A DNA stretch of 35,677 nucleotides from Hyphomicrobiales bacterium (GTDB lineage: Bacteria > Pseudomonadota > Alphaproteobacteria > Rhizobiales > Rhizobiaceae), in NCBI GenBank assembly GCA_900465665.1, contig UBJO01000054.1, positions 1 to 35,677 on the forward strand, written 5' to 3'. The position numbers were made by a program, and so were the translations under genes. Positions 24,214-32,022 of the stretch are shown one piece after another. Positions within the stretch are counted from its first letter, which is position 1; each line of letters starts with the position of its first letter. Under the pieces are notes generated by a model. It saw nothing but the letters and a program-made list of their open reading frames with translations. It had not been told where the DNA came from and made no database searches.

Positions 24214-24711
24214 ATGAAGCAGGCCAGCAATATAGACGATAGACAGACCCGGACGTTGGTCGAGCGCAGTGGAGACTGCGAATTCTTTGTGAAACGCACT
24301 TTCAATGCATCTGCCGCCACCGTGTCCAGGGCGTGGAGCCAGCCAGATCTCTTCAGGCTCTGGTGGTTGCCCAAGTCAATGACAGGTGCTTCGCTGACAT
24401 CGTGTCTCATGGACGTTCGCACCGGCGGCCGGTATCGCCTCGAATTCGGCGCCTGTGGCTCTGAAACGGTGGCGTTCCATGGCAGATATGTCGAGGTAAC
24501 ACCGGATCGAAGTATCGTTTGGACCAATGATGAAGAGGAAGAAGGAGCGCTCACGACGGTGACATTCGAGGATCGGGATGGTCAGACCCAACTGACATTC
24601 CGTGAAATGTACCCGTCGACGGACGCGCTCGAAGAGGCGCTACAGGGCAGCGCGACCGCGTTGCCGGAACAGTTTCGGCAGCTTGATGAATTGCTCGCCT
24701 CGATGGTCTAG
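24214..24711 (+). CDS. SRPBCC/AHSA1-family protein
   Basis: A 165-residue helix-grip (START-like) protein of the AHSA1 type. Its pattern is RTFNASAATVSRAWSQPDLFRLWW near the start, DVRTGGRYRLEF and HGRYVEVTPDRSIVWTN in the middle strands, and VTFEDRDGQTQLTFR then a long C-terminal helix (LPEQFRQLDELLASM). Proteins of this family bind hydrophobic ligands in a deep cavity; many rhizobial copies have no known ligand. AGGAGG just upstream fixes the start at the ATG at 24214, although the frame is open back to 24082. These genes are often next to an ArsR regulator, but none is present here. It converges on the AraC gene 69 bases away. Confidence 0.88.
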   Translation: MKQASNIDDRQTRTLVERSGDCEFFVKRTFNASAATVSRAWSQPDLFRLWWLPKSMTGASLTSCLMDVRTGGRYRLEFGACGSETVAFHGRYVEVTPDRSIVWTNDEEEEGALTTVTFEDRDGQTQLTFREMYPSTDALEEALQGSATALPEQFRQLDELLASMV

Positions 24712-24780
24712 TCGGGGGCGAGGCTCGGTGTCAAAATTCGGCTGAATGCGTCGCTGCTTTGAAGCAGGTGTGGACAGACA

Positions 24781-25644
24781 TCACGCGCGATCCAATCTTA
24801 GTCGCATCGTTGCTCGAAATTGGCGAGGTGTATCACGTGTGTGGTGCTTGAAAACGGCATAGAAGCGAGCTGACGACCCGAAACCACAGTCAAGCGCGAT
24901 CTCCAGAATCGGATCGTCGGTCTGCGCCAAGCGCTGCATGGCACGTGACAGGCGAAAACGCGTCAGATAGTCCATGACGGATATGCCAAGTATGTCGCGA
25001 AACGCTCTGTTGGCGGTTGTGGGATGGACGCCCGCCAGCTTGGCGATGGCGCTAAGCGCGAGTGGTTCACGGTAGCGCTTGCTGATAATCTCGGTGACAG
25101 CTTGCGCATAGCGAATACTAGGTCCGGCAAGGGCCGTCGCTGCACGGCGAGTAACGCCAGCGTCCGCGTGGTCGAGGATAAGCCTGCGCACTCGAAGAGC
25201 AACCTCGTCAGCGACCAGTTGGCGCCGCGCATGATCGCCATTTCTCCATTCTTCAACCCATCGGATACTGAATAAAGACGCGCCATCAACGGGGTTGGGC
25301 TCGTGCAAGAACGCTCCTTGTAGGATTTGCTGTCTCGCGGTCGCGTCAATCGGCATTGCAAGAAAATCGCTAAGCGGTATGTAGACGCAGACGAGCGGCG
25401 ATTGCGGTGTCACGACGATCGTCTGGTGGGGAATCGCCGCCCAGAATAAAACCAGACGCCCAGCATCGACATGCTCCTGCTTCCCATTGAACAGGTAGGT
25501 CATCGATCCCTCGCGAAGCAAGTTGATCTCGATATGATCATGCCAATGGGCCGATGTCATTGTGTCTGCTATGTGCTCCTCGACCAAAAAGTCACGCGGT
25601 GAACCTAGCCACTCTTCCTCTGAGGCGGATTTTTTTACGCGCAT
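24781..25644 (-). CDS. AraC-family regulator, MelR-like
   Basis: A 287-residue regulator. The N-terminal cupin (about 15-150) contains SAHWHDHIEINLL and GRLVLFWAAIPHQ, closely like the corresponding segments of E. coli MelR (SHWHGQVEVN, ITLFWACTPHQ), the melibiose-responsive activator. The C-terminal 95 residues hold the two helix-turn-helix units (LALSAIAKLAGVHPTTANRAF and ILEIALDCGFGSSARFYAVF). The frame is open further upstream to 25821, but that would overlap the melA-like gene; the ATG at 25644 has GGAG nine bases before it and gives the MelR length. It diverges from the GH4 gene and should activate it in response to an alpha-galactoside. Confidence 0.92.
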   Translation of the reverse strand: MRVKKSASEEEWLGSPRDFLVEEHIADTMTSAHWHDHIEINLLREGSMTYLFNGKQEHVDAGRLVLFWAAIPHQTIVVTPQSPLVCVYIPLSDFLAMPIDATARQQILQGAFLHEPNPVDGASLFSIRWVEEWRNGDHARRQLVADEVALRVRRLILDHADAGVTRRAATALAGPSIRYAQAVTEIISKRYREPLALSAIAKLAGVHPTTANRAFRDILGISVMDYLTRFRLSRAMQRLAQTDDPILEIALDCGFGSSARFYAVFKHHTRDTPRQFRATMRLRLDRA

Positions 25645-25661
25645 CTCTTCATGCTCCGATC

Positions 25662-25688
25662 CAAGAAACAATATGCCATTATCAAGAA
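25662..25688. promoter_or_regulatory. Candidate AraC-type half-sites, 21-bp phased direct repeat
   Basis: CAAGAA occurs at 25662-25667 and again at 25683-25688, exactly 21 bases apart, on the same face of the helix. AraC-family activators bind direct repeats with this phasing. The pair lies in the 98-base space between the divergent regulator and melA-like starts. Confidence 0.35.
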
Positions 25689-25742
25689 GAACGTCCTGGT
25701 TAAAAGAGGCATTAAGGTCAAATCCACTCAAAGGAGACCGAA

Positions 25743-27059
25743 ATGCCAAAAATTTGCCTTGTGGGAGCCGGAAGCACGGTGTTTGCCCAGAACATCCTGG
25801 GCGACGTGTTGTCGACGCCATCCGACCATGATTATGTCATCAGCCTTTTCGACATAGATCCGGAACGTTTGAAGACGTCGGAGATCGTTGCGCGACGCAT
25901 CTGCGAAGCGCTGACGCTGACGTCGGTGCGCATCGAAGCGACGCTCAATCGTCGCCAGGCACTCAAGGACGCCGACTTCGTGATCTTGATGATGCAGGTC
26001 GGCGGCTACAAGCCCGCCACGGTGACGGACTTCGTCGTTCCGCAGAAATACGGCCTGCGGCAGACGATCGCCGACACGCTCGGCATTGGAGGCATCTTCA
26101 GGGGTCTTAGGACCATTCCTGTGCTTGAGGCGATCTGCCGTGACATGGAAGATGTGTGCCCCAATGCGCTGCTGATGCAATACGTCAATCCGATGGCGAT
26201 AAACTGCTGGGCAATTAAGGAAATCGCTCCGAGCATTCGAAACGTCGGCCTCTGCCACAGCGTGCAGCACACCGCCGGCCATCTCGCAAGCTGCCTTGGC
26301 GAGAACATTGACAACATCAGCTACGTCTCTGCCGGTATCAATCACATCGCGTTCTTTCTCAAATACGAGAAAGTCGACAACAACGGTGCACGGCAAGATC
26401 TCTATCCGAGACTGAAGGCGCTGGCAGCCGAGGGCAAGGTTCCAGCCGACGACCGCGTTCGTTTCGACGCGCTAAAACGGCTTGGCCACTTCGTGACAGA
26501 GTCCAGCGAGCATTTCTCAGAATATACGTCCTGGTACATCAAGAACCACCGACCGGAACTGGTCGAGCAGTTCAACATTCCGCTCGACGAGTACATCCGT
26601 CGTTGCGAGGTGCAGATCGCTGAATGGCAAGCGCTGCGCCAAGACCTTGAAGGCGGAAAGCCAATCGAGGTGTGCCGGAGCAATGAGTATGCCGCGGGCA
26701 TAATCCACGCGGCGGTGACCGGACAGCCGGCGCTGATCTATGGCAATGTCCCGAACAACGGACTGATCGAAAACCTTCCCCCTGAATGCATCGTCGAAGT
26801 CCCCTGCCATGTAGACCGCAATGGCATCCAGCCGACGCGCATCGGCAGAATTCCGTCGCAGCTCGCCGCCGTCATGCGATTGAGCATCTCCGTGCAGGAA
26901 CTGACCGTAGAGGCTGCGCTGACCGGTAAGCGGGATCGGATCTATCAGGCCGCGCTGCTCGATCCGCATACATCCGCCGAGCTGTCGCCGGACGAAATCT
27001 GGCACATGGTGGACGATCTCATCGACCAACACGGCGACCTGCTGCCAAAGTATCACTGA
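25743..27059 (+). CDS. melA: Alpha-galactosidase, glycoside hydrolase family 4 (MelA-like)
   Basis: A 438-residue cytosolic enzyme of GH4, which cleaves alpha-galactosides by an NAD+- and Mn2+-dependent oxidation/elimination mechanism. The NAD-binding GAGST is at residues 8-12; VNPMA (148-152), GLCHSVQ (Cys171, His172) and GINHIAF (His201) carry substrate and metal ligands. It matches E. coli MelA along its length in segments such as QTIADTLG, FVTESSEHFSEYT, NGLIENLP and NGIQPT, so alpha-galactosidase rather than alpha-glucosidase or 6-phospho-glycosidase is likely. AAGGAG six bases before the ATG supports the start. A strong terminator follows at 27080. The context (AgaS- and KbaZ-like genes) leaves room for an amino-sugar substrate. 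E. coli melA is followed by a permease; here an ABC system replaces it. Confidence 0.93.
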   Translation: MPKICLVGAGSTVFAQNILGDVLSTPSDHDYVISLFDIDPERLKTSEIVARRICEALTLTSVRIEATLNRRQALKDADFVILMMQVGGYKPATVTDFVVPQKYGLRQTIADTLGIGGIFRGLRTIPVLEAICRDMEDVCPNALLMQYVNPMAINCWAIKEIAPSIRNVGLCHSVQHTAGHLASCLGENIDNISYVSAGINHIAFFLKYEKVDNNGARQDLYPRLKALAAEGKVPADDRVRFDALKRLGHFVTESSEHFSEYTSWYIKNHRPELVEQFNIPLDEYIRRCEVQIAEWQALRQDLEGGKPIEVCRSNEYAAGIIHAAVTGQPALIYGNVPNNGLIENLPPECIVEVPCHVDRNGIQPTRIGRIPSQLAAVMRLSISVQELTVEAALTGKRDRIYQAALLDPHTSAELSPDEIWHMVDDLIDQHGDLLPKYH

Positions 27060-27079
27060 GCACACCCCGCCCTTTTCAG

Positions 27080-27104
27080 CGGCGCCTTTTTGAGGCGCCG
27101 TTTT
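27080..27104 (+). terminator. Intrinsic terminator after melA-like gene
   Basis: CGGCGCC (27080-27086) pairs with GGCGCCG (27094-27100) around a seven-base loop, followed by TTTT. It separates the melA-like gene from the DeoR-headed operon, which therefore needs its own promoter. Confidence 0.75.
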
Positions 27105-27140
27105 CTTGCGCGCAAAGAAAACGATCAGAAAAAATCATAA

Positions 27141-27183
27141 TTTTGATTGACATTGATCTTTTGAAATGAAAACCTGAGTGAAA
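27141..27183. promoter_or_regulatory. Candidate DeoR-family operator and promoter region
   Basis: This AT-rich stretch before the DeoR gene has TTTTGA twice, 18 bases apart (27141 and 27159), and TGAAA three times (27162, 27167 and 27179). On the other strand this reads as TTTCA repeats, the kind of element bound by DeoR-type repressors such as AgaR and GlpR. TTGACA is at 27147-27152, but no convincing -10 follows. Confidence 0.4.
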
Positions 27184-27206
27184 TTAAGATCTAAAGGGAA
27201 CGTGCC

Positions 27207-28001
27207 TTGAACCAGAGCGGTGGCCACAAGACTGATCGGCAGGACCTCATCCGCAGCCATCTCTATGCGAACGGCTTTTCTACGATCCAGGACATCGCCG
27301 ATGCCGTCGGCGCCTCGCTCGCGACCGTGCGGCGCGATCTCCAGCTATTGCAGGAGGCAGGGGCGATCGACCGGGTACACGGCGGTGCTCGGATCGCCGA
27401 AGGGTCTTCGGTAGAGCTTGCATTTCAAGAGCGCGAGAAGCGCCAATTGGCCGCCAAGCGGGCTATTGCGAATGCAGCTTACGAGCGCCTTCATCCCCGT
27501 ACCGCAATATTTCTTGATGCCGGAACGACGGTGCTCCAACTGGCCAAGCTGATCCGGATCAATCCCATGCCGCTGCGCATCTTTACCAACGGCCTGATCG
27601 TGGCGCAGGAGTTCTTGAATGTCCCAAACCTCGACGTCGTCCTGCTCGGCGGGCAATTGCGCAGCGAAAATGCATCGCTCGTCGGCCCCCAGGCCGAGGC
27701 CATGCTGGAATCGATCTGGTTCGACCAGCTGTTTCTCGGCGCAAGCGCCGTGAGCGATGACGGCGCGATCTATAGCGTGGATAGCGCCGAAGCGAGCCTC
27801 AATCGGAAGATGCTCACCCGATCCAGCCATCGTTTCGTACTCGCGGACTCCTCAAAATTCGGCACCACGGCAACCTACAAGGTGGCGCCGCTCAACAGTG
27901 CCAAGTTGATCACCGATGCCGATCTTTCAAACGACTGGCGCGCGCAGCTTGGCGACCTTGCCGTCGAGACAGTTTTTGCCGACCAGGGAGCGAAGTCTTG
28001 A
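27207..28001 (+). CDS. DeoR-family transcriptional regulator (AgaR-like)
   Basis: A 264-residue repressor. Residues about 12-65 hold the DeoR winged helix (LIRSHLYANGFSTIQDIADA and ATVRRDLQLLQEAG, then VHGGA). Residues about 80-240 form the sugar-phosphate isomerase-like effector domain (FLDAGTTVLQLAK, VVLLGGQLR, FLGASAVSDDG, ADSSKFG). Effectors of this family are usually phosphorylated sugars made by the pathway they control. The start is a TTG with AAAGGGA seven bases upstream; a GTG five bases earlier is out of frame. It heads the downstream operon and overlaps the kinase gene by four bases. Given the neighbours, tagatose- or galactosamine-phosphate is a plausible effector. Confidence 0.93.
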   Translation: MNQSGGHKTDRQDLIRSHLYANGFSTIQDIADAVGASLATVRRDLQLLQEAGAIDRVHGGARIAEGSSVELAFQEREKRQLAAKRAIANAAYERLHPRTAIFLDAGTTVLQLAKLIRINPMPLRIFTNGLIVAQEFLNVPNLDVVLLGGQLRSENASLVGPQAEAMLESIWFDQLFLGASAVSDDGAIYSVDSAEASLNRKMLTRSSHRFVLADSSKFGTTATYKVAPLNSAKLITDADLSNDWRAQLGDLAVETVFADQGAKS

Positions 28002-28948
28002 GCGACGACCTGATCCTCGGCATAGACGGCGGCGGCACCAAAGTGATGGTGGCGCTCGCCGATCAGAACGGACGCATTCTTCGTACCGCTTTGGGTGGCG
28101 GCGTCAACGCCATGGACAATCCAGCCTGGCGTACCGAACTCGAGGCGCAGATCGAACCGTTTCGCGGCGAAAGGCGATTGACTGCCGTCGCGGCCGCGCT
28201 GCCGGTCTACGGAGAGGTCGCTCATCTTTCGCTCCAATTGGAAGAAGCCATCGCGCAAGCCTTCCCGAACGCGCGGACCCGTGTTCTCAACGATGTCGAT
28301 GCCGCCCATCTTGGCGCGCTGGCCGGCAAGTCCGGTATTCTCGTGCTGTCTGGAACCGGTTCCATGGCCTGGGCGCGCAATGCAAAGGACGAACCCGCCC
28401 GGACCGGCGGTTGGGGCGACATCATAGGAGACGAAGGCAGCAGCTATTGGATCGGCAGGCTGGCGCTTAATCTTGTTAGCCAGAGCCTGGATGGGCGCCT
28501 GCCTCCGACCGCCCTGATAAAGGCTGTCTTTGATAATCTGGGGCTTGACCCGTCCAACCCGATGGACAGCCTCGGTGCATGGGCGACGTCGGATGCGAAA
28601 CGATCAAGCATCGCTGCCCTGGCCGCAGTGGTCGACAAAGTGGCACTCAACGGCGACACGAGCGCCATTGGTCTCCTCGACCTTGCTGCAGACGAACTCG
28701 CCAAACACCACAGGGCGATCGTCGGCCACTGTGGACCGGAAGCCGACTGGACGTTTGCCGGCGGCACGTTCAAGAGCACGATCCTTTTGAAAGCGCTCGA
28801 GCGACGCATCGGTCGTCCCCCGATCGCTCCGAAACTACCCCCGATCGGCGGTGCGATCTTTGCTGCCGCCCAACTTCTCGACTGGCCAGTAGACGACGGC
28901 TGGATCGAGCAGGTCGCTGCATCGGCAAATGCGGCGTTTGCGCAATAA
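27998..28948 (+). CDS. BadF/BadG-type (N-acetylglucosamine kinase-like) sugar kinase
   Basis: A 316-residue member of the BadF/BadG/BcrA/BcrD ATPase group in the sugar kinase/actin superfamily. ATP-binding elements are visible: phosphate-1 IDGGGTKV (9-16), the NDVDAA segment with likely catalytic Asp101 (98-103), phosphate-2 SGTGS (118-122) and GGWGDIIGDEGS (137-148). In family members such as eukaryotic NagK this fold phosphorylates amino sugars. The start is TTG at 27998, overlapping the DeoR stop as TTGA, with GGGAG seven bases before. In an operon with an AgaS-like protein it probably phosphorylates the galactose or galactosamine released by the GH4 enzyme. ROK-type kinases are more usual in this position, so the choice of fold is notable. 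Confidence 0.9.
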   Translation: MSDDLILGIDGGGTKVMVALADQNGRILRTALGGGVNAMDNPAWRTELEAQIEPFRGERRLTAVAAALPVYGEVAHLSLQLEEAIAQAFPNARTRVLNDVDAAHLGALAGKSGILVLSGTGSMAWARNAKDEPARTGGWGDIIGDEGSSYWIGRLALNLVSQSLDGRLPPTALIKAVFDNLGLDPSNPMDSLGAWATSDAKRSSIAALAAVVDKVALNGDTSAIGLLDLAADELAKHHRAIVGHCGPEADWTFAGGTFKSTILLKALERRIGRPPIAPKLPPIGGAIFAAAQLLDWPVDDGWIEQVAASANAAFAQ

Positions 28949-28986
28949 AATCACGTAAATTCTTGATAACAAAGAAGGATGGGAAC

Positions 28987-30240
28987 ATGCGTAAGACAAT
29001 CTTATCACTGCTTGCCTCAGCTGCCCTAGCCGTCGCTCTTCCGGCAGCCGCGCAAGACAAACCGCTTGCCGGTCAATCAATCACAGTCTTGATGCCCTCG
29101 CCGCAAGGCCCCGATATCGCTGCTGCATTCCAAGCTGAAACCGGCATCCATGTCGACCTGCAGACGCTTTCCTGGGACGACATCCGCCCGAAGCTGGTGA
29201 CGGCACTGGTTGCCGGCACGGCGCCTGCCGACGTGACAGAGTTCGACTGGTCCTGGACGGGCCAGTTCGCCGCAGCCGACTGGTATATGCCGCTGAACGA
29301 CGTGATTGACGCGGAAACCACCAAGGATATCGGCGTTGCCAAGATCTTCACGGTCGACGGAAAGCTGCTTGGCGTCCCTTATTCGAACGACTTCCGCGTG
29401 ATGCTCATCAACAAGAAGCATTTCGCGGCTGCCGGCGTCACCGAGACCCCGAAGACGCTCGACCAGCTGGTGGCAGCGGCCAAGAAAATCAAGGAAAAAG
29501 GTATCGCCACCTATCCGATCGGCCTGCCGGTCTCGGCGACAGAAGGTGCCTCGACAAGCTGGTATCTGCTGACCAAGGCTTTTGGCGGCGAGCTGTTCGA
29601 CAAGGATTTCAACCCGCTCTTCACCAAGCCCGGTTCGGCTGGCTACAAGGCGCTGGCCTTCGAACTGATGTTATTGAAGGAAGGCCTGGTCGATCCGGCC
29701 TCCACCGGTCTCAAAGACAGCCAGATCAACGAGGGAATGTTCTCCCAGGGCCTGACCAGCATCATGATCTCGGGCGAACCTGGGCGTCTCGGACAGATGA
29801 ACGATCCCAAGCAGTCCAAGGTCGCTGGTCAGGTCGAGGCGATCCTGGTTCCAACCGAAAGCGGCGAGACCCGCAGCTTCGGCCTGCCGGAAGCGCTTGC
29901 GATCCCCAACGTCTCGCCCAACAAGGAAGCGGCTGTTGCCTTCGTCAAGTGGTTTACAAGCCGCGAATTCCAGAAGAAGAATATGGCAAACGGTTTCCTG
30001 CCGACCCGAACGTCGGCACTGGCGGAGCTCAACACAGAAGGCAAGCTGAACAGCGGCGATGCACTCGTCGCGCAGTCTAAGACGGTCGAGGCGCTGTTCC
30101 CGCAGGGCACGCCCCCTTGGTATCCGCAGTTCTCCAGCGGCGTGAACACCGCAATCAACAGCGCTGCCAAGGGTCAGATGAGCGTTGATCAGGCTGTCGA
30201 AAGCATCGCCTCCGCCGCCAAGCAGGCGATGGCGCAATGA
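28987..30240 (+). CDS. Sugar ABC transporter, extracellular solute-binding protein
   Basis: A 417-residue CUT1 periplasmic binding protein. The signal peptide is residues 1-23 (MRKTILSLLASAALAVALPAAAQ) with cleavage before DKPLAG. The mature protein follows the family plan: ITVLMPSPQGPDI in strand 1, WDDIRPKLVTALVAGTAPADV, then GVPYSNDFRVMLINKKHFAAAGV at the hinge and FGLPEALAIPNVSPNKEAAVAFVKWF in the C-lobe. AAGGATGGG just before the ATG gives a clear start, although the frame is open much further upstream inside the kinase gene. It is 38 bases after the kinase gene and overlaps the next permease. It should bind an alpha-galactoside or galactosaminide. It is not closely similar to the binding protein at 9458. 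Confidence 0.95.
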   Translation: MRKTILSLLASAALAVALPAAAQDKPLAGQSITVLMPSPQGPDIAAAFQAETGIHVDLQTLSWDDIRPKLVTALVAGTAPADVTEFDWSWTGQFAAADWYMPLNDVIDAETTKDIGVAKIFTVDGKLLGVPYSNDFRVMLINKKHFAAAGVTETPKTLDQLVAAAKKIKEKGIATYPIGLPVSATEGASTSWYLLTKAFGGELFDKDFNPLFTKPGSAGYKALAFELMLLKEGLVDPASTGLKDSQINEGMFSQGLTSIMISGEPGRLGQMNDPKQSKVAGQVEAILVPTESGETRSFGLPEALAIPNVSPNKEAAVAFVKWFTSREFQKKNMANGFLPTRTSALAELNTEGKLNSGDALVAQSKTVEALFPQGTPPWYPQFSSGVNTAINSAAKGQMSVDQAVESIASAAKQAMAQ

Positions 30241-31154
30241 CTGCTGTCGCCTGCAAGGAGACCGCAGTCAAGAAGGGTGTCGGCTTGAATGCCGACACCT
30301 CCCTCGGCGTGCTGCTGGTGTCCCCCATTCTCATCACGATGACGGCGCTCGTCTTTTATCCGATGGCGCGAACGCTTTGGGATAGCCTCCACCGGGTCAA
30401 TCCGATGCAGGCAGGCACGCCGTTCGTCGGCCTGGAAAATTACACGCGCATGCTGTCGGACGCGCAGCTCGGCACCACGTGGGTGAATACGCTCATCTAT
30501 GTCGTTCTGGCAGTGCTTGCGGAAACGGTCTTCGGTGTGCTCGCCGCCTCGCTGATCAATCAGTTGAAGGTCGGCCGGCAGTGGGTTCTCGCGGCGGTCA
30601 TCCTCCCCTGGGCGCTTCCCGGTGTCGTCAACTCCGTAATCTGGCTGTGGATCTATCAGCCTGGCGCAGGCCTGCTCAACGGCATCCTAACCTCACTCGG
30701 GCTTCCGTTTGAGAACCACGTCTGGTTCAACGATCGGACGAGCGCGATCGTTGCCGTTACCATCGTGCATGTCTGGCGCATGATGCCGCTGACGATCGTC
30801 ATCGTCCTTGCGGCGATGCAGAGCATTCCCTCGCATCTTTATGAAGCGGCTCGCATCGATGGCGCAACGCGCCCGCAGATGTTCGCGCTGGTCACGCTGC
30901 CGCTTGTTCGCAGCGCGATTGCGGTCGCCATGACCAACGCAACGGTCAACGCCTTCAATCTCTTCGACGAGGCCTGGGTTCTTGCTGGCTCCAGTCTCGA
31001 GACGCGGCCGATCCTCGTGCAGATTTACCTGGAGACCTTCCAGAACCTGCGGTTTTCCTACGGCATGGCGCTTTCTGTCGTCATCACCTTCGTCTCGCTT
31101 TTAGTCTCGCTCATTTACGTCCTTCGGGTCTATCGCAACACACGGTTCGACTGA
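30237..31154 (+). CDS. Sugar ABC transporter permease (MalF/UgpA type)
   Basis: A 305-residue inner-membrane permease with about six helices, the first near residues 22-45. The EAA loop (about 202-221) reads YEAARIDGATRPQMFALVTLP. The start overlaps the binding-protein stop as ATGA, indicating coupling. The C-terminal part (AFNLFDEAWVLAGSS) is the typical MalF-type substrate-pathway segment. It forms the pore with the permease at 31154, whose start codon shares one base with this stop. Confidence 0.95.
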   Translation: MTAVACKETAVKKGVGLNADTSLGVLLVSPILITMTALVFYPMARTLWDSLHRVNPMQAGTPFVGLENYTRMLSDAQLGTTWVNTLIYVVLAVLAETVFGVLAASLINQLKVGRQWVLAAVILPWALPGVVNSVIWLWIYQPGAGLLNGILTSLGLPFENHVWFNDRTSAIVAVTIVHVWRMMPLTIVIVLAAMQSIPSHLYEAARIDGATRPQMFALVTLPLVRSAIAVAMTNATVNAFNLFDEAWVLAGSSLETRPILVQIYLETFQNLRFSYGMALSVVITFVSLLVSLIYVLRVYRNTRFD

Positions 31155-32011
31155 TGAAACCCACCCTTCTCTATCGCCTGATGATATGGATCGGCGTTGC
31201 CGTGCTGTTGATCTGGTCGCTTGGTCCGATCTATTGGACGGTTGCAAGTTCCGTGACGCCGACGGACGACTTCTCCGTCCGGCCAATCCACTTTTTCCCC
31301 CGGCATTTCACGCTGGATCACTATTCGCGCCTACTTGGCATCAACGTCGATCGCATCGGCGGCGTTGAGGTGTGGCGGCAGTTTCGCGCGGCGCTATTGA
31401 ACAGCGTCGTCACCTCGGCGGCCGCGACGCTGCTTTGCGTGGCGATTTCCGCACTGGGCGCCTACGCCTTCACCCGCATTCGCTTCCCTGGCCGCAACGC
31501 GCTTTTCGGCCTTGTGGTCGCGACGCTGGCGATCCCGGCCTATGCGGTCCTGATCCCGCTTTACCAGATCATGATCAAGATGCATCTCGTCGATACCTAT
31601 GTCGGCGTTGCCCTGATCTACGTCTCGGCCTACCTGCCGCTCTCGCTGTGGCTGCTGCGCAGCGTCTTCGAGGGCCTGCCTCTGGCGCTGGAGGAAGCCG
31701 CCCAGCTCGATGGTGCGGGACGTCTCTACATCTTCTTTAATATCGTGCTGCCGTTGGCCGGTCCCGGCCTGACTGCCGCTGCGATCCTCACCTTCCTCGG
31801 CGCCTGGGGGCAATATCTCGTGCCTCTCATCTTCTCGCCGCAGGCGACCAAGCCTTTGACTGTTCTCATTCCTGAGTTCGTCACGAAAAACTTCATCGAC
31901 TACGGGCTGATCACGGCCAGCGGCTCGATCGCGATCGTCATCCCTGCCCTCGTCGTCATCTTTCTCAACCGATACCTCGTCAGCGGTCTGCTGGCCGGCT
32001 CGGTCAAGTAA
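31154..32011 (+). CDS. Sugar ABC transporter permease (MalG/UgpE type)
   Basis: A 285-residue inner-membrane permease. The first helix is near residues 10-33 and the EAA loop at about 180-200 (EEAAQLDGAGRLYIFFNIVLP). The loop between helices 1 and 2 carries the usual PxHFFPRHFTLDHYSRLL motif. The ATG shares its A with the preceding stop (TGATG). A GGAG ribosome binding site for the SIS-domain gene begins four bases after its stop. Confidence 0.95.
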   Translation: MKPTLLYRLMIWIGVAVLLIWSLGPIYWTVASSVTPTDDFSVRPIHFFPRHFTLDHYSRLLGINVDRIGGVEVWRQFRAALLNSVVTSAAATLLCVAISALGAYAFTRIRFPGRNALFGLVVATLAIPAYAVLIPLYQIMIKMHLVDTYVGVALIYVSAYLPLSLWLLRSVFEGLPLALEEAAQLDGAGRLYIFFNIVLPLAGPGLTAAAILTFLGAWGQYLVPLIFSPQATKPLTVLIPEFVTKNFIDYGLITASGSIAIVIPALVVIFLNRYLVSGLLAGSVK

Positions 32012-32022
32012 TCGGAGTTACC

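Noticed and set aside
23919..24554. 211-codon minus-strand frame
   Set aside because: Largely opposite the SRPBCC gene, which has a good ribosome binding site and family motifs.
25728..26396. 222-codon minus-strand frame
   Set aside because: Antisense to the melA-like gene; would also collide with the divergent control region.
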